From the NCBI RefSeq assembly GCF_015645095.1, contig NZ_JADOTW010000008.1, forward strand, positions 1-64,000: DNA of 64,000 nucleotides, read 5' to 3'. Made by a program: the position numbers and the translations under genes. A model generated the notes under the pieces. The model was not told the DNA's origin. It worked only from the letters and a program-made list of their open reading frames with translations, and searched no databases. Below, one piece after another: positions 36,088 through 49,409 of this stretch. Numbering within the stretch: the first letter of the stretch is position 1; every line of letters begins with the position of its first letter. This DNA comes from Halomonas sp. 328 (GTDB taxonomy: Bacteria > Pseudomonadota > Gammaproteobacteria > Pseudomonadales > Halomonadaceae).

Positions 36088-36169
36088 CGGCGGCGTGATC
36101 GCAGGGTGAGACTCCAGGGCGCGCGGCCCTGCTAGGGTATAGGGAAAGTCCCTGACGGGAGGCCACCCC

Positions 36170-38122
<1,953 letters not shown>

Positions 38123-38424
38123 GTGGCTCGGGGCTACCCTGGGGACAGGGCTTCGCGGGGCGCTGTAAACCCATCCCTGGGAGCTACTTTTGCCCTGCTG
38201 CGCTCTCGCATCCTGCTCCGCTTGCAGGACCGGTGCTGGCCATCCATGGCCAGCCCGTTCGGAGGAATCCTCCTCACCCCTGGCAAAAACCCCCCGCTCC
38301 ACCCTGCCCCCAGCGCCCCTAAGCAATTCACGCCGCTCCCCCTTTGCCCCGCGTTTCCAGGCTGGGCAGCCCGGGCCGCTTGCAGTAGCATTGGCACGCC
38401 TGTTTCAGTCCGATGGGAGAGCGC
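38123..38424. other. 302-bp intergenic region with palindromes, no gene seen
   Basis: No reading frame here looks like a protein. Two clear palindromes occur: GCTGGCCAT-CC-ATGGCCAGC (38235-38254) and GGAGGA-A-TCCTCC (38261-38273). Composition and palindromes suggest a possible dispersed repeat, but no second copy is in the window. The acyltransferase ribosome site (GGGAGAG) is at the right end. Confidence 0.5.
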
Positions 38425-39303
38425 ATGCCATTACTCAAGGGGAGCGTCAGTCTGCTCCTGCTGACCCTGACTACCCTGCTCTGGGGGATCCCCCTGGTGG
38501 TCCTGACCCTGCTCAAGGTGATCACCCCCGGGCACCGACTGCGCCTCAGGGTGCTCCAGGGCCTGAATTTCATCGCCTTGAACTGGATCGGCCTCAACCT
38601 CTGGTGGATGCGTCACTGGCTCAAGCCTCGGCTTGAGGCCGAGGTGCCCGAGGGCCTGTGCCAGGACCAGCGCTGGCTGGTGCTCTCCAACCACCGCAGC
38701 TGGACCGATATCTTCATGCTGCAGCTGGTGCTGCACCGCCGTATCCCCATGCCACGCTTTTTCCTCAAGCGCCCGCTGATCTGGGTCCCCATCGTCGGCC
38801 TCGCCTGGTGGGCCCTGGAGTTTCCCTTCATGCGCCGGCTCAGCCGCGAACAGCGCGAGCGGTACCCCCACCTCGCCCGTCGCGATCGCGAGGCCACCGA
38901 GCGCATGTGCGAGCGGGTCAGGGAGCTGCCCATCGCCATCTACAACTTCGTCGAGGGCACCCGCTTCACGCCCGCCAAGCACGATGCCCAGCAGAGCCCC
39001 TACCGTCACCTGCTCCGGCCACGGGCCGGCGGCACCGCCCAGGTGCTGGGCCTGCTCGGCGACCAGCTCAGTGGTATCCTCGACGTGACCCTGGACTATG
39101 CCAGGCCCGATCCGACCTTCTGGGACTTCCTGTGTGGTCGCGAAGGTGAGATTCGCTTGCATGCCCAACGCCTCGAGGTGCCGGCCTGGATGCCCGGGGG
39201 GGACTATTACGAGGATCCGGACTACAAGGAACGCTTCCACACATGGCTGAACGCCCTTTGGAAAGACAAGGATCAGCGTCTCGACGACTGGCGCCGTTAC
39301 TGA
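38425..39303 (+). CDS. Lysophospholipid acyltransferase-family protein (YihG-like)
   Basis: This PlsC-fold acyltransferase (292 aa) has the catalytic NHRSWTD block and the substrate-binding FVEGTR block, a hydrophobic N-terminus (about residues 5-60) and the extended C-terminus of the YihG/polyhydroxyalkanoate-type branch. It likely acylates a membrane lipid at the inner membrane; the substrate is unknown. I choose the ATG at 38425, which has GGGAGAG just before it, rather than the ATG 12 bases earlier. It overlaps the next gene by 61 bp. Confidence 0.85.
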   Translation: MPLLKGSVSLLLLTLTTLLWGIPLVVLTLLKVITPGHRLRLRVLQGLNFIALNWIGLNLWWMRHWLKPRLEAEVPEGLCQDQRWLVLSNHRSWTDIFMLQLVLHRRIPMPRFFLKRPLIWVPIVGLAWWALEFPFMRRLSREQRERYPHLARRDREATERMCERVRELPIAIYNFVEGTRFTPAKHDAQQSPYRHLLRPRAGGTAQVLGLLGDQLSGILDVTLDYARPDPTFWDFLCGREGEIRLHAQRLEVPAWMPGGDYYEDPDYKERFHTWLNALWKDKDQRLDDWRRY

Positions 39304-40178
39304 TTCTGCTGGCCCTGCTGCTCGGCGCCTGCGCCACCCCCCAGGGAGAATCCCGTCGTCTCGGCCAGGCCCCCATCGCCGGCAACTGGGTCACCATCCA
39401 GAGGGGCGATACCCTGGGCGCTCTGGCCCGCCGCGCCGACGTGCCCCTGGCCCGGCTCGAGCGCTTCAATCCCGGCGTGGATGCCCGCCGCCTGGCGGTG
39501 GGTCAGCGCCTCCTGGTGCCCACCGCCAACGAGCGGGCCCCCTCCGGCGGGCCCTATCGCTACCAGATTCGCCCCGGCGACACCTACTCTTCGGTGGCAC
39601 GCCACTTCGGTACCACCAGCGCCCGTATCCAGGCCGCCAATCCGGGCCAGCAACCCAACCGGCTGCGGGTCGGTCAGGTGATCCAGGTTCCCCTGAGCGG
39701 CGGCGCCCCCAGCCGGGCAACGGCCAGCCGCCCCACGAGCGACGGCAGCAGTTCCCGTCCGGCCCCGGCCCCCTCGCGCCCCGACCCCGGCGATCTGCCG
39801 TCGTCGGCGCGTAACTGGCCCTGGCCCCTCGATGACTATCGGGTGATCCGTCACTACGGCACCGACAGTCGTGGCACCCTTCAGCCCATGCTGCTGGCCA
39901 CCGGCAACGGCGCCCGAGCCAAGGCCGTCGCGGATGGCGAGGTACGCTTCGCCGGCGGCATGCGACAGCTGGGGCAGGTGGTGATCGTCCACCATGACGG
40001 CAACCTGCAGAGCGTCTACGCCCAGTGCGACCAGCTGTCGGTGGAAGTAGGACGCCGGGTCAGTCGCGGCAGCGAGCTGTGCCGGGTGGGACGCCACGGG
40101 GAGACCGGGCGCCATGACCTCCTGTTCGACCTACGCCACGGCGGCAAGCCCATCGACCCGCGCCGGGTCTTGCGCTAA
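39243..40178 (+). CDS. LysM lipoprotein with degenerate M23 (LytM) domain
   Basis: This 311-aa envelope protein has a lipoprotein signal ending at LLGAC (about residue 29). Two LysM domains follow (VTIQRGDTLGALARRADVPLARL and YQIRPGDTYSSVARHFGTTSARI), then a Pro/Ser-rich linker and a C-terminal M23-like domain. The M23 zinc motifs are degraded: the expected HxH near the end reads GRHDLLFDL, and the HxxxD position is not evident. It is therefore probably a non-catalytic amidase activator of the NlpD/EnvC kind rather than a peptidase. It overlaps the acyltransferase gene by 61 bp in another frame. Confidence 0.82.
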   Translation: MAERPLERQGSASRRLAPLLILLALLLGACATPQGESRRLGQAPIAGNWVTIQRGDTLGALARRADVPLARLERFNPGVDARRLAVGQRLLVPTANERAPSGGPYRYQIRPGDTYSSVARHFGTTSARIQAANPGQQPNRLRVGQVIQVPLSGGAPSRATASRPTSDGSSSRPAPAPSRPDPGDLPSSARNWPWPLDDYRVIRHYGTDSRGTLQPMLLATGNGARAKAVADGEVRFAGGMRQLGQVVIVHHDGNLQSVYAQCDQLSVEVGRRVSRGSELCRVGRHGETGRHDLLFDLRHGGKPIDPRRVLR

Positions 40179-40299
40179 GACTGCCAGCGGACACGGGGTC
40201 TCCAGACCCCGTTGTCATACCGCCGTCATCCCATCGCCCCACTCCTGTCATCGACGCGACGCAGGCTAAGCCCGACGAGTGACGATAACGGGAGCGGCG

Positions 40300-41463
40300 A
40301 TGCGCATCTGTCTGGTCAGCGAGACCTGGGCACCGGAAATCAATGGGGTGGCCCATACCCTGGGCCGACTGGCCGACGAGCTGATGGCTCGAGGGCACGA
40401 ATTGCAGCTGATCCGCCCGCGGCCGGACGATGGCCAGTGCCAGGCGGGCCTGCAAGCCGAGCTGCAGGTCAGGGGCCTGCCCCTGCCCGGTTATCGACAG
40501 GTACGCCTGGGCTGGCCGGCAGGCCGGGCCATCCACCGCTTCTGGCATCAGCAGCGCCCCGATGTGACCTATCTCGCCACCGAAGGCCCCCTGGGCTGGG
40601 CGGCCCTGAGCGCCGCCCGACGACTGACGATCCCCAGTGCCAGCGGCTTCCATACCGACTTCGATCACTATGCCGGCGCCTATGGGATGGGCCTGCTCAA
40701 GCCGCTGGTGCGCGCCGGGCTGCGTCGCTTCCACAACCGGACTGGCGCCACCCTGGTGCCGACACCGGAACAGGCCAGCCGGCTGGCGGACCAGGGCTTC
40801 GCCAACCTGGCGGTCATGGGCCGCGGGGTCGATACCCGACGCTTCACCCCGGACAAGCGGGATACGGCCCTGCGCCTGGCTTGGGGCGCTCAGCCCCAGC
40901 AACCGGTGGTACTGCACGTGGGACGACTGGCCAAGGAGAAGAACCTGGCGCTGCTGGTACGCACGATACGCGCCATGCAGGCCCAGCGTCCCGACCTGGT
41001 CCAGGTGATCGTCGGCGACGGTCCCCAACGACAGGCCCTGACCGCCCAGCTCCCCGAGGCCCACTTCTGCGGCTTCGTCTCTCCGGCTGACCTGCCCCGC
41101 TATTACGCCAGCGCCGATCTGCTGCTCTTTCCATCGCTTTCCGAGACCTACGGCAATGTGGTCACCGAAGCGATGGCCAGCGGCCTGCCGGTGGTGGCCT
41201 TCGCGACCGCCGCCGCGGCCCTACTGATCGAGTCGGGGCGTAACGGCCTCGCCGTGGAGCCCGGGGATGACGAGGCCTTTGTCGACGCCGCCGTCAGCCT
41301 CTGCCAGAGCCCGGCACGCTGGGGACAGCTGGGCCGCGCCGCCCGCCTGACGGTGGCCGAGCAGAGCTGGTCACGGATTGCCGACGACTTCCTGGCCATC
41401 CTCGAAGGGGTGCAAGGCACCCGCGCGCTCCCCGCCCATCGAGCACCGACCTCGGTCCGTTAG
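40300..41463 (+). CDS. Glycosyltransferase, GT4/GT-B type
   Basis: This is a 387-aa GT-B glycosyltransferase. The N-terminal domain opens MRICLVSETWAPEINGVAHTL, typical of GT4 enzymes. The C-terminal nucleotide-sugar domain has HVGRLAKEKNLALLV, the acceptor loop SETYGNVVTEAMASGLPVVAF and a conserved Glu in that block. It resembles mannosyl- or glucosyltransferases acting on lipid acceptors; donor and acceptor are not decidable. Start at 40300 follows GGGAG. The stop TAG uses the first bases of the inserted repeat. Confidence 0.88.
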   Translation: MRICLVSETWAPEINGVAHTLGRLADELMARGHELQLIRPRPDDGQCQAGLQAELQVRGLPLPGYRQVRLGWPAGRAIHRFWHQQRPDVTYLATEGPLGWAALSAARRLTIPSASGFHTDFDHYAGAYGMGLLKPLVRAGLRRFHNRTGATLVPTPEQASRLADQGFANLAVMGRGVDTRRFTPDKRDTALRLAWGAQPQQPVVLHVGRLAKEKNLALLVRTIRAMQAQRPDLVQVIVGDGPQRQALTAQLPEAHFCGFVSPADLPRYYASADLLLFPSLSETYGNVVTEAMASGLPVVAFATAAAALLIESGRNGLAVEPGDDEAFVDAAVSLCQSPARWGQLGRAARLTVAEQSWSRIADDFLAILEGVQGTRALPAHRAPTSVR

Positions 41464-41602
41464 GCGTTGTCTGATAAGTCGGCGAGCGAAGGTCAGACAA
41501 GGCAAAAACCGGTGAAAAGACGGAGTTTACGCGGTGTAAATGAGTACTTTGAGACGGTTTTCAACGCCGTATGAGCGAGCGCAGTCAGTTTCGGACAACG
41601 CC
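41463..41602 (+). repeat. MITE-like 140-bp element, copy B
   Basis: This is the second copy of the element at 14562-14702, in opposite orientation. Ends are GGCGTTGTCTGA and the complement of TCGGACAACGCC, sharing a perfect nine-base terminal repeat GGCGTTGTC. There are about 13 differences from copy A over 140 bp, including one 1-base gap. The left end abuts the glycosyltransferase stop (TA flank) and the right flank is GA. It ends one base before the GAGGAGG ribosome site of the PAP2 gene. Confidence 0.85.
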
Positions 41603-41614
41603 GAGGAGGCCCCG

Positions 41615-42160
41615 ATGACAACACCCCGCCCCCCCGCCCTCTTCCAGCGCCTGGATCTAATGGAGTGGTCGCTGTGCCATCGCCTGGCGGTGGCCACCGA
41701 TGCGGCGCCGCTGCCACTGGGCCTGCTGCGTCTGGCCAGCCGCCTGGGCGACTGGCCCGCCTGGGCCGTGCTGATCGCTCTCCAGCCGCTGCTGCATGGC
41801 GCCCAGGGCTGGCGCTTGATGCTGCACTTCGGCCTTACCGCCCTGGTGGCGGTGACCCTCTACCGGCTGATCAAGACGCGGCTCTGCCGCGAGCGCCCTT
41901 CCATCAGCTTCCAGGCCATTCCCTGCCGGGAACCTCCCCGGGACCGCTACAGCTTCCCCAGCGGCCATACCCTGCATGCGGTACTCTTCAGCCTGCTGAG
42001 CGCGGCGACCCAACCCTGGCTGCTGGTCGTGGTGCTGCCCCTGGCGCTGCTGATCGCCGCCTCACGCGTCGGCCTGGGGCTGCACTATATCTCGGATGTG
42101 ATCGGCGGCGCCCTGCTGGGACTGGGCATCGGCCTGATCAGCCTGCCCTGGCTGCTCTGA
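41615..42160 (+). CDS. PAP2-family phosphatase
   Basis: This integral-membrane phosphatase (181 aa) dephosphorylates a lipid phosphate such as undecaprenyl-pyrophosphate or phosphatidylglycerol phosphate. All three motifs are intact: KTRLCRERP (about 85-93), PSGH with the catalytic His, and SRVGLGLHYISD. Four to five hydrophobic segments are visible. Start at 41615 is set by GAGGAGG seven bases before; an open reading frame through the inserted repeat gives a spurious N-terminal extension. Confidence 0.9.
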   Translation: MTTPRPPALFQRLDLMEWSLCHRLAVATDAAPLPLGLLRLASRLGDWPAWAVLIALQPLLHGAQGWRLMLHFGLTALVAVTLYRLIKTRLCRERPSISFQAIPCREPPRDRYSFPSGHTLHAVLFSLLSAATQPWLLVVVLPLALLIAASRVGLGLHYISDVIGGALLGLGIGLISLPWLL

Positions 42161-42208
42161 CAGGCCGTCTCTGGCACACTAGGGGCATGTCGACAGCTGA
42201 CGAGCCCT

Positions 42209-42826
42209 ATGCCAAGTCCGTATCACTGGAAGCCACTGCTGGATGACCCGCCCCTCTGGCAGCTGGACGGTGCGCTGGGGGAACCGGCGGCGAGCCTGCT
42301 ACTCCAGTGCCTGGACGCCGAGATTGCCTGGGAGCGTCCCAGCCTGCGCCTCTATGGTCGCGAGCACCCGATTCCCCGCCAACAGGCCTGGATGGGCGAG
42401 CCCGAGGCCGGCTATCGTTACTCCGGGCGCGACTTCGTGCCCCAGCCCTGGCACCCGGCCCTGCCGGCGATCAGGCGTCGGATCGAAGCGCGCCTGGCGG
42501 CGCTGGGCCAGGTCGGCACCTTCAATAGCGTGCTGTTGAATCGCTACGCCGATGGGCGGGAACGCATGGGCTGGCATAGCGATGACGAGCCGGAGCTGGG
42601 CGAAACGCCGCTGATCGCCGCCCTGACCCTGGGCGTCGAGCGTCCGCTACGTTTTCGCTGGAAGGATCGCCGAGCCCCGGCCTTCAACGTCTGGCTGCCC
42701 CACAACAGCCTGCTGGTGATGGGCCCCGGCTGCCAGGAGCGACTGCAGCATGCCCTGCTACCGCGCGCCCTCCCGGGCCTGCGTATCAGCCTGACCTTTC
42801 GCCGGATCGATTCCCGCTCACGCTAA
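42209..42826 (+). CDS. AlkB-like 2-oxoglutarate-dependent dioxygenase
   Basis: This 205-aa Fe(II)/2-oxoglutarate dioxygenase probably removes alkyl damage from nucleic acid bases. Metal ligands are in MGWHSDDE (HxD) and QHALLPR (distal His); 2-oxoglutarate binding Arg is in LRISLTFRRI. NSVLLNRYADGRERMGWH is typical of ALKBH2/3-type AlkB homologues. The start ATG at 42209 has no strong ribosome site. It ends in a terminator shared with gcvT. Confidence 0.87.
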   Translation: MPSPYHWKPLLDDPPLWQLDGALGEPAASLLLQCLDAEIAWERPSLRLYGREHPIPRQQAWMGEPEAGYRYSGRDFVPQPWHPALPAIRRRIEARLAALGQVGTFNSVLLNRYADGRERMGWHSDDEPELGETPLIAALTLGVERPLRFRWKDRRAPAFNVWLPHNSLLVMGPGCQERLQHALLPRALPGLRISLTFRRIDSRSR

Positions 42827-42865
42827 ACGCCGAAGGCCGAACGCAGTGCGTTCGGCCTTCGGCGT
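42827..42865. terminator. Bidirectional terminator between alkB-like gene and gcvT
   Basis: A 19-bp inverted repeat (ACGCCGAAGGCCGAACGCA and its complement) sits at the convergent stops. No T-run is present on either side. Confidence 0.75.
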
Positions 42866-42888
42866 CGCCTCCCGGGTCGGGACGCGAG

Positions 42889-42901
42889 ATAACGGTATAA
42901 C
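42889..42901. repeat. GATAACGGTATAA-type motif, copy 3
   Basis: Third copy of the motif found at 17981 and 20097 (here AGATAACGGTATAAC). It lies 5 bp past the gcvT stop. Confidence 0.6.
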
Positions 42902-42906
42902 ATCAA

Positions 42907-44019
42907 TCAGCCACGATAGTAGCCCGGCGTCACGAAGGGCATCTTGGTCACCGTCATCGGCAGGCGCTTGCCGCGTACCTCGGCGAAGACCTGGGTCTCC
43001 GGGGCACTCGCCTCGATGCTGACGTAGCCCATGGCCACCGGCTTGCCCACGCTGGGTCCGAACCCGCCGGAGGTGACCAGGCCGATGCGCTCGCCCTCGG
43101 CGTTATAGAGCTCCGCCCCCTCACGCACCGGGGCACGCCCCTCGCCCAGCAGGCCCACCCGCTTGCGGCGGTGATCCTTGTCCTGCACCTGCTGCAGGAT
43201 CAGCTCGGCGCCGGGGAAGCCGCCGGCGCGCTCGCCACCGAGGCGCCGCGGCTTGGCGATGGCCCAGATCAGTCCCGCCTCCACCGGGGTGGTGGCGGTA
43301 TCGATATCGTGGCCATAGAGGCACAGGCCCGCTTCCAGGCGCAGGGAGTCCCGCGCCCCGAGGCCGATCGCCTCCACCTCGGCCTCGGCCAGCAGGCGCC
43401 GTGCCAGGGCCTCGCTGTCGGCGGCGGCCACCGAGATCTCGAAGCCATCCTCGCCGGTGTAGCCGCTGCGGCTCACCCAGGCCTCGACGCCGTCGATCGT
43501 GAAGCGGCCATGCTGCATGAAGACCAGCTCGCAGGCCTCGGGGCAGAGGCGCTTCATCACCTCGGCGGCCTTGGGGCCCTGCAGGGCCAGCAGCCCCCGA
43601 TCGAGGAGCTCGAGGCTGTGCCCCTCGGCCAGGTTGGCCTCCAGGTGGGCGATATCCTGGGCCTTGCAGGCGGCGTTGACCACCAGGTAGAGATGATCGC
43701 CGGCATTGACCACCATCAGGTCATCGAGAATCCCGCCCTCCGGGTTGGTAAAGAGGGCGTAGCGCTGCATGCCCTCCGGCAGGCCGACGATATCCGCCGG
43801 CACCAGGGCCTCGAGGGCCGTTGCCGGATCCGCTCCGCGCAGGATCAGTTGCCCCATGTGGGAGACATCGAACAGGCCGCAGGCCGCACGGGTATGCTCG
43901 TGCTCCTTCTTGACGCCCAGGGGGTACTGTACCGGCATCTCGTAACCGGCGAAGGGCACCAGCTTGCCCCCCAGCTCCACGTGCAGGTCGTACAGCGGCG
44001 TCTTCTCGAGTTGGCTCAT
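42907..44019 (-). CDS. gcvT: Aminomethyltransferase, glycine cleavage T protein
   Basis: GcvT takes the aminomethyl group from lipoylated GcvH and passes the methylene to tetrahydrofolate. The 370-aa protein begins MSQLEKTPLYDLHVELGGKLVPFAGYEMPVQY, has the folate-binding region, SRSGYTGEDGFEIS and the C-terminal VRGKRLPMTVTKMPF. Unlike many genomes gcvT is on the opposite strand to gcvH and gcvP, and 62 bp downstream of a symporter gene that shares its direction. Confidence 0.96.
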   Translation of the reverse strand: MSQLEKTPLYDLHVELGGKLVPFAGYEMPVQYPLGVKKEHEHTRAACGLFDVSHMGQLILRGADPATALEALVPADIVGLPEGMQRYALFTNPEGGILDDLMVVNAGDHLYLVVNAACKAQDIAHLEANLAEGHSLELLDRGLLALQGPKAAEVMKRLCPEACELVFMQHGRFTIDGVEAWVSRSGYTGEDGFEISVAAADSEALARRLLAEAEVEAIGLGARDSLRLEAGLCLYGHDIDTATTPVEAGLIWAIAKPRRLGGERAGGFPGAELILQQVQDKDHRRKRVGLLGEGRAPVREGAELYNAEGERIGLVTSGGFGPSVGKPVAMGYVSIEASAPETQVFAEVRGKRLPMTVTKMPFVTPGYYRG

Positions 44020-44081
44020 GGTGGTTTCCGTGACAGGTTGGGTGGGGCGGTGGCGGGCGACCCGGGTCGCCCGCCGTCCGC

Positions 44082-45458
44082 TTACTTGGGCAGGTCCTCA
44101 CCCGGCAGGACGTCCTTGCCGTCGAAGTAGTCCTTGGTCAGCTTGAAGACCATCGGCGACAGCAGGGCCAGGGCGATCAGGTTGGGGATGGCCATCATGG
44201 CGTTGAAGGTATCCGCCATCAGCCAGATGAAGCCCAGCTGAGCGATGGCACCGAGCGGAATGGCCAGCACGAACAGCACCCGATAGAGCATGATGGAGCG
44301 GGTACCGAACAGGAACTGGAAGCACTTCTCGCCGTAGAAGGACCAGCCGAGGATGGTGGTGAAGGCGAAGACCGCCAGGGCCAGGGAGACGATCTGGTTA
44401 CCGTAGCCCGGCAAGGCCGCATCGAAGGAGAGCGCGGTCAGGGAGGCCCCCGCCTCGCCCTCGATCCATACCGTGGAGGTGAGGATCACCAGGGCGGTGA
44501 TGGTGCAGACGATGATGGTATCGATGAAGGTGCCCAGCATGGCGATCAGCCCCTGACGCACCGGGTTCTTGGTCTGCGCCGCGGCGTGGGCGATGGGCGC
44601 GCTGCCCAGGCCCGCCTCGTTGGAGAAGATCCCCCGGGCCACGCCGAAACGGATCGCCGCCATCACCGCGGCCCCGGCGAAGCCACCCGCGGCGGCATGG
44701 GGGTTGAAGGCGTAGTAGAAGATCATCGAGAAGGCATCGCCGATCTGACTGGCATTGACCGCCAGCACGATCAGGCCGGCCAGGACGTAGAGAATGCCCA
44801 TGATCGGCACCAGCTTACCGGCCACCTTGGCGATCCGCTTGATGCCACCCAGGATCACCGCCCCGGCCAGCACCATGATCACCACCCCGGTAATCCAGTG
44901 GGGCAGCCCGAAGGTGGAGTCCAGGGCGTCGGCCACCGAGTTGGACTGCACGGTATTGCCGATCCCGAAGGCCGCCACGGCGCCGAAGAAGGCGAAGGCG
45001 CCGCCCAGCCAGGCCCACTTCTTGCCCAGACCATTCTTGATGTAGAACATCGGGCCACCGATATGGTTACCGGTGCTGTCCACTTCCCGGTAACGCACGG
45101 CGAGCACCGCCTCGGAGAACTTGGTGGCCATCCCCACCAGGGCGGTGATCCACATCCAGAACACCGCGCCCGGCCCCCCCAGGGCGATGGCGGTCGCCAC
45201 CCCGGCAATATTACCGGTCCCGATGGTGGCGGAGAGGGCGGTCATCAGGGCGTTGAAGGGCGAGATCTCCCCCTCCTTCTCTTCGCCCTTGGCGGCCCGC
45301 CCCTGGAACATCAGCTTGAAGCCGGTACCCAGCTTGCGGATCGGCATCAGCTTGAGACCCAGCTGCAGGTAGAGACCCACCCCCAGCAGCAGGATCAACA
45401 TCAGTGGTCCCCAGACCACGCTATTGATCGCACTAAACAGATTCGTTAAGGCTTCCAT
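44082..45458 (-). CDS. AGCS-family amino acid:sodium symporter (glycine/alanine)
   Basis: This alanine or glycine:cation symporter of 458 aa has about eleven transmembrane helices. Family signatures are FNALMTALSATIGTGNIAGVATAIALGGPGAVFWMWI (about 65-100) and IFSNEAGLGSAPIAHAAAQTKNPVRQG. It is upstream of gcvT on the same strand and divergent from gcvH, so it likely feeds glycine to the cleavage system; that assignment is by context. Start ATG at 45458 follows GGGGAAAGG. Confidence 0.92.
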   Translation of the reverse strand: MEALTNLFSAINSVVWGPLMLILLLGVGLYLQLGLKLMPIRKLGTGFKLMFQGRAAKGEEKEGEISPFNALMTALSATIGTGNIAGVATAIALGGPGAVFWMWITALVGMATKFSEAVLAVRYREVDSTGNHIGGPMFYIKNGLGKKWAWLGGAFAFFGAVAAFGIGNTVQSNSVADALDSTFGLPHWITGVVIMVLAGAVILGGIKRIAKVAGKLVPIMGILYVLAGLIVLAVNASQIGDAFSMIFYYAFNPHAAAGGFAGAAVMAAIRFGVARGIFSNEAGLGSAPIAHAAAQTKNPVRQGLIAMLGTFIDTIIVCTITALVILTSTVWIEGEAGASLTALSFDAALPGYGNQIVSLALAVFAFTTILGWSFYGEKCFQFLFGTRSIMLYRVLFVLAIPLGAIAQLGFIWLMADTFNAMMAIPNLIALALLSPMVFKLTKDYFDGKDVLPGEDLPK

Positions 45459-45599
45459 GGAACCTTTCCCCTTTGGCTATTCTTGTTGGGCACACGTGGT
45501 TCGCGTGCAACGTCGCGACTCACCGCCTCTCGGATCAGGCAAGAGGTCGGCCGAGAGTGCGTAACATAGCGGATTCCCCCGCCTTTCCTCCAGTCCACT

Positions 45600-45733
45600 A
45601 TAGGAAATTTTTGCCACGTTGCGTCTAATGTAGAATAGCAGATGTGCGCTGCCGGGGACCGCCGAGGCGCGGGGCCACTCAGGGCACCATTAACGAGAAA
45701 TTTGTTTCCGATAGGAAACATGGGCTACATTAG
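45600..45733. promoter_or_regulatory. Divergent control region of the glycine genes
   Basis: A palindrome GTTTCCGATAGGAAAC (45704-45719) and a half-site ATAGGAAA (45600-45607) lie near opposed -10-like elements: CTACATTAG on the plus strand (45725-45733) and its mirror CTAATGTAG (45625-45633). I read these as divergent promoters with operator sites, by position and symmetry. The factor is unknown. No glycine riboswitch fold was recognised in 45459-45921. Confidence 0.5.
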
Positions 45734-45899
45734 CGCCCCAGCAGCGGGACCACAAGTCCTCGCGGGCGCCTCCGCCTCCCCGCCTGGACACCCCGCCAGG
45801 GGCAGGCCACCCTGTAATCAGCCTCGACGCCTCCCACTGGCCGCGGGCGACATGGCCAAATCGGGCGCCAGGGGTTAGCATTCGCCCGACCCGAAAACC

Positions 45900-45915
45900 T
45901 TTTCGTATAGGAAAA
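45900..45915. promoter_or_regulatory. Palindrome overlapping the gcvH ribosome site
   Basis: TTTTCGTATAGGAAAA (16 bp, five-base arms) lies 6 bases before the gcvH ATG. It shares the ATAGGAAA core with the site at 45704-45719, and its AGGAAAA is also the likely Shine-Dalgarno, so binding here could block translation or transcription. Confidence 0.5.
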
Positions 45916-45921
45916 CCTGCG

Positions 45922-46311
45922 ATGAGCAATATCCCCGCCAATCTGCGCTACACCGAAAGCCACGAATGGGTGCTGGACAACGGCGACGGCACCGTGACCA
46001 TCGGCATCACCGACCACGCCCAGCAGGCCCTGGGTGACGTCGTCTTCGTCGAGCTGCCCGAGGTGGGCCGCAGCCTGGAGGCCGGCGAAGAGTTCGGCGT
46101 CATCGAGTCGGTGAAGGCCGCCTCCGACCTCTATGCGCCCCTGGCCGGTGAGGTGATCGAGGCCAACGAGGCCCTGGAGGATGCCCCCGAGAGCGTCAAC
46201 GAGTCCCCCTACGAAGACGCCTGGATCGCCAAGCTCAAGCTGGTCGATGCCAGCGCCCTGGAGGGCCTGCTCGACGCCGACGCCTACGCCAAGCTGGCCG
46301 ACGCCGAGTGA
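45922..46311 (+). CDS. gcvH: Glycine cleavage H protein
   Basis: GcvH is the 129-aa lipoyl carrier of the glycine cleavage system. The lipoylated lysine is K65 in [13 protein letters not shown]; the N-terminus [11 protein letters not shown] and the [11 protein letters not shown] segment are family standard. It is followed 86 bp later by gcvP and probably cotranscribed with it. Confidence 0.97.
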   Translation: MSNIPANLRYTESHEWVLDNGDGTVTIGITDHAQQALGDVVFVELPEVGRSLEAGEEFGVIESVKAASDLYAPLAGEVIEANEALEDAPESVNESPYEDAWIAKLKLVDASALEGLLDADAYAKLADAE

Positions 46312-46397
46312 TCCATCCCCGTGCCGGGCGATCGCCTCGCCCGGCCCCACTGCTTCGCTGATCCGGGGCCGCGCCCCCTCTTGCCTACAGGTGTTCC

Positions 46398-49292
<2,895 letters not shown>

Positions 49293-49320
49293 TCGCGCCC
49301 CGCCGCCACGGCGGACCGAA

Positions 49321-49356
49321 ACCAGCGAGCCCCGCCATCTGGCGGGGCTCGCTGGT
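49321..49356. terminator. Terminator of gcvP
   Basis: A perfect 16-bp stem (ACCAGCGAGCCCCGCC, loop ATCT) lies 29 bp past the gcvP stop, before the convergent LysR gene. Confidence 0.8.
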
Positions 49357-49409
49357 TTGGTGCATCGTCGACCAGGTTGGCGCCGGGGATCACCACGCCC
49401 GGCCCGACC

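Noticed and set aside
45459-45921. Glycine riboswitch upstream of gcvH or the symporter
   Set aside because: I looked for the paired conserved cores of the tandem glycine aptamer and saw none; palindromic protein sites are more evident.
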